This document shows, piece by piece, positions 53,537-64,000 of a DNA stretch of 64,000 bases (position 1 is its first letter; each line of letters opens with the position of its first letter). The position numbers were made by a program, and so were the translations under genes. The notes beneath the pieces are model-generated. The model was not told where the DNA came from. It did no database searches and was given only the letters and a program-made list of their open reading frames with translations. The stretch is from Dirofilaria immitis (lineage: Eukaryota > Nematoda > Chromadorea > Rhabditida > Onchocercidae), in the NCBI GenBank assembly GCA_024305405.1, contig JAKNDB010000110.1, positions 4,216,001-4,280,000 of the forward strand, written 5' to 3'.

Positions 53537-56500
53537 TCATAAAACAATCGAACGCGCCAGCAACATTACCAATGCACTGAGGACACCTGCAAAAGATCAT
53601 AGTCTAATGTTGCAAGAAAAAGTTTTTACAGTATTCTTAGAAAGGATAATAACTAGCTACAGAAAGTAACTCTTATCCGACTGGTATTGTAAACCTCCTT
53701 TTAGGAAGCAGATACTGATATGTAATTATAGCACAGTTAGACGATGTAGCACGTTTAACTTTTCTATGATCCTGTTAAATTATAGTATTTTCTGGAATTT
53801 GGAAAAAGAAAAAGAAAACGAAATTAATCTGAGGAAAAAATAAACAACAAAGAAAAAACAATGTTACCCGTGACAGGCAAAGTAACAAGCCAGGATAATG
53901 ATATGTTCCGGAAAGTCGACCATTTCACAGAGCCACTTGCCTGTACCATACCTACCGCTACCACACTGCCAACCTGAATATTACAGCATATATTTGAAAA
54001 AAAACTGTGAGAAATGCAATATCAATGACGGTATTATACAAAGTATTGGCAATATTTGATCAGCAAAAGTACTTGTAAAATTGCTTCACATACTTTACAT
54101 CATTCTAAGAAGCAGCTAAATAAAGTGATTAACTTTAACACAAAAAGTTTTCATCAAAATGACAAGAAGTGGCATTATAGCATTGCATCATTCTGATTCT
54201 AAGATTTATGAAACTGTGATTAGAAAGTTTCAAAGTATAGCTGTAACTAAAATTAAGAAGGAAAGAAAACGTAAAACAAATGAAACCTTGCACTGTGTGG
54301 AGCTTACTGGAAGACCAAATTTGCTTGAAGCTAACACCGTTACAGCAGCACCAAATTCGATTGCAAAACCACTGAAATTAAAATTACGGTTGGAAATTAA
54401 GAAAAAAATTAAGCCGAAACAATGAAATATTTGCAATTTCATAAATGGTATTATACAACGGATTGACAATATTTGATAAAAGAGTTTTCTCTTCTTACCT
54501 TGGCGGTGTGATTTTGGTGAGGTTCTCACCGACAGTATAGATAACTCGATGTCCCAATACCCAAAGACCAACACACATGCCACCAGCACCATAAAGCAGA
54601 AGCCAAACAGGTGTTGTGGATCGTTGCAACACCGAATTTTCCTTGTAAATGGCATACAGTGACACGAGAGGGGCAATCGCGTTGCTAAACATTAAATTTC
54701 CTAAATGAAACCACAACAGTTGGAAATATGAAATTTCAATTTCTTATAGATAAAAGCTATTAAATTTTCAGTTCTATAAGACTGAAGTTATAATTAAATT
54801 TCTTAACGAAAACTTCGCAAACAATAAACAAGTTTTAAAGAGAAACTGTACTTGATCAACTGAGTAATATAACGTTTTTCCTTCAACTGGAAAATTTTTC
54901 AGAAATTTTCGAAACTTATTAAAAACAATTAGCAAGTTATTATACTTTACGAGATTTGAAATAATATAAAAATCTTAATTGAAATGCTCATACCTTACAT
55001 CGTTGCCACCATGAGCAAAACCGCCGAAACAAGCTGTAAGCACCTGAAGAAAACTGAACAATCGAGATGCTTGCGGATCTTCCGGTTTGGAGGAACGAAA
55101 AAGGTTTCGATACTTCTTGTAGGTCGCACCATATTCGTACCCAAAACGTGATGTCCATCGGTGTTACTTGTTTGCAAATTGCTAAATATCACCCCAGTTT
55201 CCCTTCTACCGTAGTCAAATTTTGTGTATTGCTACTGTTATTGTTGAATAAATCAACAGATATTTCAGCTAGTTGTTGCTCTCTGCTATTATTTGGTCCC
55301 AAGGTTCGATGTTTTCCGTCTTCATAGTGCAACAAGGAGCGTGCATCTGGAACAATAATTTGTCCCAATCAAATATTTACTTTGGAATTAAGCCTGATAT
55401 AAAATTAATTCCTTATTTTACATGAATACAATCTTCTTCAGTTCTTCAGCTTCAACATCTTGCCTCTTCTTCTTCGCTGTTAAACCAAATCTGTCCATTT
55501 CTTTCTGTTCAAGCTTAATTGATAAACTGGATAAAGTCTTATCCATAAAGAAACAGAAACCAAGATCCGACAATCCTTTAATATCATCTCATATCTTCAT
55601 CGATTTTAATTTCCCAGCTTTTCTTTTGTCCACTTCTCTTTCTCTAACAAAAATTCTCTTTAAATTTCGCGGTTCAGATACGAAAGGTAAGTAAGTTTCG
55701 CAAATTGACCCAAATCCCTTATGATTACTCAGAATTAAAAAATTAGGCAGTTGGAAAGGGTGAACTAAACTTTCACCCAAATTCTTAATAAGGAATCTCA
55801 AAAAATAAATTAAAAATTGGTCCTCACAAAACCAAATCCATGTTTTAGCTAGACTATCGATCATTGTTTATGCAGAAATTCATTTTAAGTATACAAAAAA
55901 TCTTTTACGAAGTTTATGCATCATTTTAATTCCTATAGAAAATCTAAAAATCCTGACTACCAACGCTTAGCTGAATGCATTTCTTAGAAAGGAACAAAAT
56001 TAAACAAAGAGATCGCGAAAATTATCAAGATTTACATGCTTGAATATTATATCTATAAAAATACTCTTGAAACATAAAAGGAAATAGAATCTGTTACTAT
56101 TTTATAAACTACAGTCACAGAGTAACTAACGAATACTACAGCAAAAGCACTGATACATGTAATATAGGAAAATTTTCGTATAATTTTAAAGACACTCTTT
56201 CTCAATTAAATAACTCATTTGGCATATCATGTCAACTTATTTCAGCTTCTTTTATTTCAAATATATAAAGGATTTTATTCAAATTTTAGAATCATGCTTA
56301 CAAAATACACTTGTATATATCCTGTCTGTATGTTACATATTAAAATAATTGTTTTAATATAGACAATTAGTGGAGATGCGAATAATTGAAATTGAAGTCT
56401 GTTATTTCAGAAATTTTGAACCAAAATGTGGTTAGGAAACCATCTAGAAGGAAACTTTCAGATCATTCAACTCACTCACTCTGTGATTCAGTGACGTTTC

Positions 56501-58880
56501 GTTCAAGTGTCGCTGTACTTGAAGCAGGTGCTTTCAATTCTAAAACATAATTTTTTATGCATTCACTTCCCAATCGCATAATCTAAATCTGTTCACGGAA
56601 TGAGTAGCACTATTATCGAAAACAGTTTTATCCTATCTTATACTTTTTATTACTGACACTTTGAAAACGATTTATCAGTACATCGTGAAATTCGATATAT
56701 TGTGTCTTCAAATAACTCATAGTTACCAATATTAGAACGCTATGTTGGATGAGCTATGTTGGGAAGATAAAGCAGAATATCACAAAAGAATATAAATACT
56801 ATTAATTGGTGGATTATCAGAGTAATGCAGAAAAATAACTGAGTAGAACAAATGCATAATTCTTCAAAAAAGTAAAAGAAATTTATAACTTTAACGTAAT
56901 TCAAAACTACGTATAGAAAAATACGTTGTTTAGAAATTTTTGTGTATGTTAAACGATAAATGTTCAAGCTTTCGAGAAAAACAGAATGCTGCAATGCTAC
57001 AATTGAGTGCAATAATATATCTGAAAATTCGTTTGCATTACCCTGATCTATACTTTTCATAAAAAGCGCCTTACCTAAAATGCGTTTCTTCAATCGTGGC
57101 CCCATAATGAAATGCACAAGCAATGCAACAATTGTTGCTGCACTAAATGTTATCAATAGAACAGCCCATATTGGTATTTTGTCGAAGCCCAAAACTGCAA
57201 AACTTTTTTTTTTTACATACATCCTTTTAAATCGACATAATATCGTTAAGGAGCGACCTACTGCAATAAATTCACTTTCCAATAAATATGTAATTACAGA
57301 AATTCAAAGAGATTCTTTTCGATAAAAATCTCGTTCGTGTCAAAAATCTCGTAATATACGAAAAATACATTTATGGATTGAAGCAAAATTTCGAAGTTAA
57401 CAAAAAGCGGAGATATCAGAAATAAAAATATAAAGCTAGTGATAATCGGGCGTTTCTTGAAAACATACATTCGGAACCGTTGTAAATAACGGCAAAAACG
57501 TTAACAGCTACGCAGATGAAATACAAAACAGGCAAAAGAATTAGGCCACAATGCAGAGGACGTCGACGTCGTAATACAGCATGGTCGATGAAAGAATAAA
57601 AAGAATTGAAACGATGCCCGAAAGCAACGGTGACAAAAACCATGATATAACTGAAATAACTAACTCAGCAAATGTTACATAGTTCAACAACGAATCTAAA
57701 ACTGATAAGCTTGGATTTTTTTAGATTAACTCTTTACATTTTTAAAGATTTTTTTCTTTTTTTTTAACTTAACGATACTCAAATTACGATGTCAGTTTTG
57801 CAAAAGATATTGAAAACTATTCGATCCACAGTAAGCGCAATTAGTTCGCCAGCTTTACATCACTTCTATGTTTTCTGAATGGGCTGCAGCGCGACTTTAT
57901 TTAGAACTTATAAATTCGAAGCATGAAAATGAATTTTGAAATTCAGTTTCTCTTCGAACTGAAGACATTACCAAACTGTGGGTGGATAATGAAGAAAAAA
58001 CCAATGATTGGAAATTACTTTGGCACAGATGTGGCGTAACTCACATATGCGGATGACTGGCAACCAGCGTATTCCTTGCATACCTCGAGCTAACAACGAA
58101 TAACCAAGAGTTGCTCCGACAATACTATGGGTTGTTGATACTGGTAGCTTCAAAAATGTCGCTATAAGCAACCATGCACCACATCCTGAAAAATCCTTCT
58201 AATGGTTTAATTTTATAAAATTTCAATTTTAAGTTGCATTTGCTTGGAAGAAAGAAATTCTGGATTTTGAAATGCAATAAATGACAAGAAAAATTTTGTT
58301 AAAAATAGATATGCTTTTAAAAGGACACTTCAAAATCAGTAAACAATACATTTATGCATGATGGATCAAACACATTGGATTTAAAAATCATAAACTCAAT
58401 GTTTATCAATATATCTCTACCTGAAAGTACGGAAATCTGGCCAAGCATAAGCTCATTTTCACTACCGTTGTAAACAGCCAAATCAATGACCCCTTTTCGC
58501 ATTGTATCAGTAACTTGGTATCCCAATAAAGTTGCTCCAAGGGTTTCAAAAATGGAGGCTAATAAATAAGCTTGCTGGAGCGTAAGTACCTAAAAATGTA
58601 TTAAATGACTGTCATAATATTTAAAACCATTTTCGGCATAATATTTAAACGTTACTTTCTTTTACTTTATACACGAAATTATCTACCTTCTTATTTCTAG
58701 GAATTCAATAGACCAAAAATTCTTCTAGAATTCCCAACAAACCTTGCTTCCAACGCTTGTCCCAAACGAATTTGCTGTATCATTAGCACCGATCGCAAAT
58801 GCAAGTACTGAGGCAATGAAGAAGCCAACGATGATCGCCCAGAACATCTCATTTTGGAATGCTTCTAATGCTTCTCGCAT
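53537..58880 (-). CDS. PiT-type sodium-dependent phosphate transporter (SLC20)
   Basis: Plasma-membrane Na+/Pi symporter with two homologous halves. Minus-strand exons: 58880-58743 (start), 58589-58421, 58185-58045, 57650-57469, 57194-57075, 56539-56480, ~55600-55422 (5' end unsure), 55346-54994, 54684-54499, 54371-54287, 53973-53868, 53586-53537 (TGA). The first half has [17 protein letters not shown] and [18 protein letters not shown]. The second has [39 protein letters not shown] and [18 protein letters not shown]. The acidic/basic loop between the halves is poorly conserved, as usual in the family. One-base losses are inferred near 55193 and 55143, and the junction of exons 55600-55422 and 55346-54994 is out of phase. 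C. elegans has several PiT genes, so I give no symbol. Confidence 0.9.
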
Positions 58881-61800
58881 TTCACTTTTTCAGCAAAATG
58901 AATGACGCGAATTCAATTAATTTTTTTTCCAAACAAGAATTCGATTACTTATATTAATAAAATAGGAGAGATAGCAGCAATTACAAGGCACCAGTTGCAG
59001 TAATTTAAAATTAATATGCTGGGTGAACAGGCGACGCGCCTAACAGACGCAATTTCCACGTAAAATAGTGTACGTTCTTTATAGTCGAGCTTTTCCGACT
59101 CGTACCCCTGCAAACATAAGGATCAAACAAAACATTTCATTCTTTATTTCATCTCTATTTGACGACGATTGATAACTGAATCGAATTTAATACTGAATTA
59201 TTAAGATGGATGCGATTTCGCATCCTAAAAATAAGAAGCAGTGATAAAGTACGATGCATAGACGTAAACGAATTGAAAAATAATGTATAACATAACTATT
59301 ACTCTCTTGATAAGAATATATTGATATGAAAATATATACAAAATAATTCTACGAAAGCGACATGAGATAATATTTTAAGAAATAACTAAGTAATGGGCTG
59401 AATTTATGCTTCACGCAATTTGATAATTATTCTTAATTAATTGACTTTAAGAAAAGCTGAAAAAAATTTTAAATATTTTCAAAACGAATAATTTGCGTTG
59501 TTTTAAACTGACTTAATGAAAATAAAAAAAAAAATGTGTGCGCGAAATGTGAAAGCGAGAGAATAGCGCGATAAAAACATAATATTGAATATAAGAGCTA
59601 TAAATTTTAAAATGAAAATCGAAAGTTTTCTGATGGAAATATTGCAAAGATAGAGTTCAAAGATCAAGCAATCAAATGATGAAAGACATAAACAAAAATA
59701 GACGGCAGGCCTGAAATTATTTACGGTTTGAGGAGAGTAAAGAAGTTATTTTAACGTTTCTCATCTATTTAGCAGATAAATTTCATAAGCCAAATAAATA
59801 TAAATTTAATAGCAATGACGGAAAACTGCCATTGCATTCTCCTATTCAGTAGACAAGAGGCGAAAGAAGACTGGCAACACATGACATAATAGTTGCCGAA
59901 TGATGGAATAATTATATCGACAAAACGACGACAAATGCGCCAAACAAGAAGTATAGATGTAGATGGAGCTAAGAATAAACTTCGGAAGAGAGAAAATGAA
60001 ACGGAGAAAGAAAGATACCAATAAATGCGACACTATAACTGACTCGACTCGATTTTACTTATTTGATGGATTATCAGCCACTTTATTTTTTTCGTTGCAC
60101 AATTTAATCACCACAATTCCAACACGAAGCGATTAATTCAATAAATTAATCAATCGTATCGCGACCAACAAATTTATTAATTCGCTTCATCCTACAACAG
60201 ACATTAGACATTTCAACACGGTTGCAAGAATTTTCATTTCTCCAAAAAAAAAAAATGAAATAAAAGAAAGATGAAATAGAGAGGAAGAGCTTTTATCTGA
60301 AGTTTTTCAATCAACAAAATGATGGAACTCTTTCATTTCATTATAATCTTTCAGTGCATATCGATATTTTCCTCATCATCATCGTGAAAGATAGCTCCAA
60401 ATTGAATTTTATGAAAACAAAAGAAATACATAAACAATAGAATCATAAAGACATCAAATATAAAAATTTACGAAATTTCCAAGCATTCAAAGCATAATTT
60501 CAAGTTGAGATTGCATATATCAAAACTCAATTTACATGAAGGAAATAATGATCAGATTTATCATTATAAATTTATTAACCTCTCTTATTACGAGTTTATT
60601 AATGTTCACTGTCAATCACGTAACACATAACTCCTTATCAACAACATATCAAAACTCATTACGGTTGATCTATCAATGCCGCTCCACACTGTCTTATCAG
60701 TAATTAACCATTCTACTGATTAGTACTTGACAGTATGCAGATAATACTTTCTAATTTTTTACTTAAGGTAAGAAGGAAAATAAAAAGCAATATTCAGAAA
60801 GGATAGAACATCTTGCCAACATGTTATAATCGGTTCTCCTTGGAAAAACTACTGTATCAGTACAATGATATGCAAAATGATGATGATTCATAATATAACC
60901 TGAAATGCTAGAAAAATAAAAGACACTACTAGAATATCGTAACTCCAAATCATTTTCTACTACTATTTGTTGATAAACAGTGGTAGATTCGCTGACTGTT
61001 TCATTAAAAATGTACGATGAAAAATAGATAAAAACCAGATCAATAAAATAGATTAATTAGCAAGATAATCGACTGCTAATAATCAGATCAATGAGATAAA
61101 CTAATTAGCATATCTACAAATTAATACCAACATCAACAATATTTAAACATAATGTTTCAGACACATGCCATTAAATCAATTAATTGACATCACTACTCAC
61201 TCAAAGTGCTGCTTACGATGAAAGCAAGAAGAAAACAAAAATCGATGGATGGAAATGTTGGCGAGGAGAAAATGAAAAGAAGAAAATGGTGATTATCTAT
61301 TAAAAAGGAAGAATTAGTTAAGCATTATACTTAGAAAGTCTCATTCTGAATACTTCATACATATCATTCTCGAAGATGACTGTAAAAACGCTCGATGATC
61401 AATCACAATACTTTAGCAGACGAATGGATAGGTCCATGAAATAGTAAAGAATTATTTCAAATCTTAAGTGATCTACATTTCATGATGGAGTTATGAAATC
61501 ATAGAAAATTACTGAAAAAAATTTGTACCGCAGAATAACTACCGCTATCCATCGACAGTAACAGTATAAGCAGTCCGTAAGACAACTCCACATTCATAAT
61601 CATGAACACTTCTATAAATAAATATGGCAAGTCCGATTTTTCATTACAATGATGATATGATGATATACGGTTGATATGTATATCTGACAATACGTGCACA
61701 TACAACAAACTCATACTATCACAAACAAGATTAACTAGATTAAGTTGCATGAAAGTTGCATGCTCATCGAATTATTATTACGAGCTTGCACGCATTGATT

Positions 61801-62861
61801 AGGTAGATTAAATGGCTCCCTTCATCTTCACCAACTTATGATATCAAGATGTTCCTTAAAAATGAACCTTGCAATAAATCCACTTGTGATAACGAGAGAA
61901 ACAAGAGAAAACAGTATAGAAAATTTAGATATGCAGAATGCTTGATTAGAAGCAAACGCCTACCTTATCCGCTTGTCTACCCTTATGGTACACAAGGTAA
62001 ACACGTATTTCAGTTAGTTAAATACAGATCAAGAATGGAGGTTGCAGAAAAAGTCACAATTGGAAAGCTGTTAAATGGAAAATTTACATCTGTTTCGACG
62101 AAACATACCTTACAAAAAAGAGTTCGGAAATAACCTATAACCTATAATGTTTGATAAACGCTAATACTGTTGTAATGTAATTAAAAGGTACTCTTGCAGT
62201 TAGCATCAACATTCCGAAAAATCTTTTCAAGATTACTTGTTCGATTACGAACATATTTATGGAAAATAAATAAAAATTGGATCCGAAAGATCGAACAGTT
62301 ATTCTGACGGAATGACATGATTATGATTTCAAGAATCAAAATAAATAAAAATGTAGAAAGCATTCTTGTCCACAAACTAAATTTGAAACATACAGCTAGC
62401 TACATATAAAATTGTTAAAATCATCGACCAGTTGCTGATTCACATGTTCACCACCAGTCCCTTAGATTTATACAGAAAAGTGGAATAGTAAGTTCAGTTC
62501 AAATCTGATTCAACAATTTCAAATGTCTCCTAGAATCCCAGCTATCTAGAAAAGCCAAGTTTACATTCTTTATTGGCACTTTTCTCCAAAGAAATAGCTA
62601 ACCAATTTTTATAACTGTTTACTGGTCACAATAACCTATCTGGCAAACACAATGATAGCCTAGATGATTTGGCTAATGCTGAATGGCAATTTTCAGTTCA
62701 TAAAAATCAAAAATTAAAATTGAACCATGCTCTCAATCAAAACAAACAACGGGCAAACAAATCAACAGTAATGTTTTAAATTTAGGTAATAAATAAACAC
62801 AACCGACCGACCATGTATCGGAAAAGCTTTTCAATTGATTTTTTTTTTTTAAATTCAATTG

Positions 62862-62958
62862 AGAGAGATCGAAGAAAAAGAAAGAAAGAAAAGAAAGAAA
62901 GAAGGAAGTCAATAAAACGAGACAGATAGATGGAGGAGAGAGGATAATAGGAAAAGGC
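62862..62958. repeat. Purine-rich (GAAA/GGAG) tract
   Basis: Nearly homopurine on the plus strand, with GAAAGAAA words, over roughly 95 bp, interrupted by a few pyrimidines. It is preceded by a ten-T run at about 62840. Confidence 0.8.
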
Positions 62959-63320
62959 CGTAGTTGACAGTGACAAAAATGACGGGTGAATCGATCGGTG
63001 GTCGGATGAGATAAATTCCAGCAGTTGCCGCTATTCGATTTCCGTTATCCGTTTGGTCTGAAGGATGGGATGTAAGATGTGAAGTGTTAGTGTTGATGCA
63101 ATGTTAGATGAATGATACATTTTGCATTATGCAACAGCAACAACTCTCCAGCAATTTCTCGATACTCAAGCAAGAGCTCTTTTTCTCGAAAGAAACAACA
63201 AATATTCGTCTGGTGATGATTAGCTACGTTATTCGTGCTGATACATTCTGTTGCTATTTTTCATTCCTCATCATTTGTTTATTGCTTTTTGATTTTTACA
63301 TAAATACATATTTATATATA

Positions 63321-63326
63321 TACACA

Positions 63327-63411
<85 letters not shown>
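63321..63411. repeat. (CA)n microsatellite
   Basis: About 45 CA dinucleotides with one interruption near the start (CATACA). An open frame reading through it has a His-Thr repeat and is not considered a gene. Confidence 0.98.
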
Positions 63412-63412
<1 letters not shown>

Positions 63413-64000
63413 GATGACTAGATCCTTTATTTTTGTCATTATGTCATTTTTCTTGTCTTATTAACTTCATTTCGGATATTCGGAATTTCAGTATTTTCAA
63501 AAAGTAATTCGTTGCGGTAGATGGAACCTCGTGAATTGATGATTATGTTATCGAATTCTTAAGAAGCTTGTCCTAATGCTATGAATGGAATATTCTCGGC
63601 TGATACAGTCATACAAAGTTGAGAATGTTTGGACGCAATTAAACATCGATAACATTGAAGATTTTTGTATTTAAAACCTCTTCCGAAATCCCATTTTCCA
63701 GTTTAAAATTTAAAAAAGGAGAAAGCAAAGATTGCTCGATCAACGTAGCCTGATCAAGGGTACCTTTTTTCGTGGATCATCTATGAGAAACTTTCGATCG
63801 AGAAAATATTATTTTCAACGACTTCTGAAACTCCAAAACACCTTTAATGTTTTTCAATATAAACAACGCATCAGCAAATTGTGTTTTCTTCCTTATGGCA
63901 ATATCCCAGGTATAAACATAAATCATAAATCAATGCGGGAATGTCTCCAGATAAATATTGACCTGAACGTGTCAACTCAACTGAAAATATTTCTCTCCTA

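Larger units (their letters stand above)
58881..64000. other. 5' flank of the PiT-like gene; no gene recognised
   Basis: Low-complexity AT-rich DNA containing the presumed PiT promoter, a purine-rich block and a long CA repeat. A 94-codon plus-strand frame at 61849-62133 is very basic (Lys/Arg-rich) and has no recognised similarity. Other open frames are short and without splice context. Confidence 0.5.

Noticed and set aside
54159..54425. 88-codon plus-strand frame
   Set aside because: It is antisense to the PiT exon 54371-54287 and its flanks and has no similarity of its own.
21516..58880. The five minus-strand genes as an operon
   Set aside because: Gaps of 1.5-4.7 kb are far larger than the usual ~100-500 bp of nematode operons, and the functions are unrelated.
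61849..62133. 94-codon basic plus-strand frame
   Set aside because: No recognised similarity, no supporting neighbours or splice signals; could be chance in AT-rich DNA.
63108..63464. 118-codon frame with a His-Thr repeat
   Set aside because: It is the translation of the CA microsatellite and its flanks.

Overview
The window looks like nuclear DNA of a nematode, most likely clade III (filarial or spirurid-like). It is AT-rich. Exons are short, with GT-AG introns mostly of 100-600 bp and TTTCAG-type acceptors. Two minus-strand genes have a splice acceptor on or a few bases before the start codon, as expected for spliced-leader trans-splicing. Every recognisable protein is an animal-type orthologue. 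No viral, plasmid, CRISPR or bacterial element was seen. The genus call is inference from style and protein similarity only.

Layout: (1) 1503-17701, plus strand: about 40 exons of animal type I fatty acid synthase (FASN/fasn-1), in the order KS-MAT-DH-pseudo-methyltransferase-ER-KR-ACP-TE. The first ~85 residues are not in the window. (2) 26333-21516, minus strand: an MFSD12-like lysosomal transporter, convergent with FASN. (3) 38407-27857, minus: a C3G/RAPGEF1-like Rap guanine-nucleotide exchange factor. (4) 44635-43105, minus: a complete MOB3-like gene. (5) 49198-46550, minus: a ZIP13/SLC39A13-like zinc transporter whose last exon was not found. (6) 58880-53537, minus: a PiT/SLC20 sodium-phosphate transporter. 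The remaining DNA is intronic or intergenic, with several microsatellites and an unusual degenerate triplet-patterned tract just after FASN.

The five minus-strand genes are 1.5-4.7 kb apart, too far for a typical nematode operon, and they share no obvious pathway. They are housekeeping functions: lipid synthesis, cysteine/lysosome transport, Rap signalling, a MOB adaptor, and zinc and phosphate transport.

The most important caveat is the sequence itself. At least 20 places across FASN, MFSD12, C3G, ZIP13 and PiT need exactly one extra base to restore the conserved frame. Most lie in A/T homopolymers or CC/GG doublets, and none needs a base removed. This is best explained by systematic single-base loss in the assembly rather than by gene decay. 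Exon limits were read by eye from splice consensus, reading phase and similarity; a few are uncertain and flagged. I found no convincing new biological system here.
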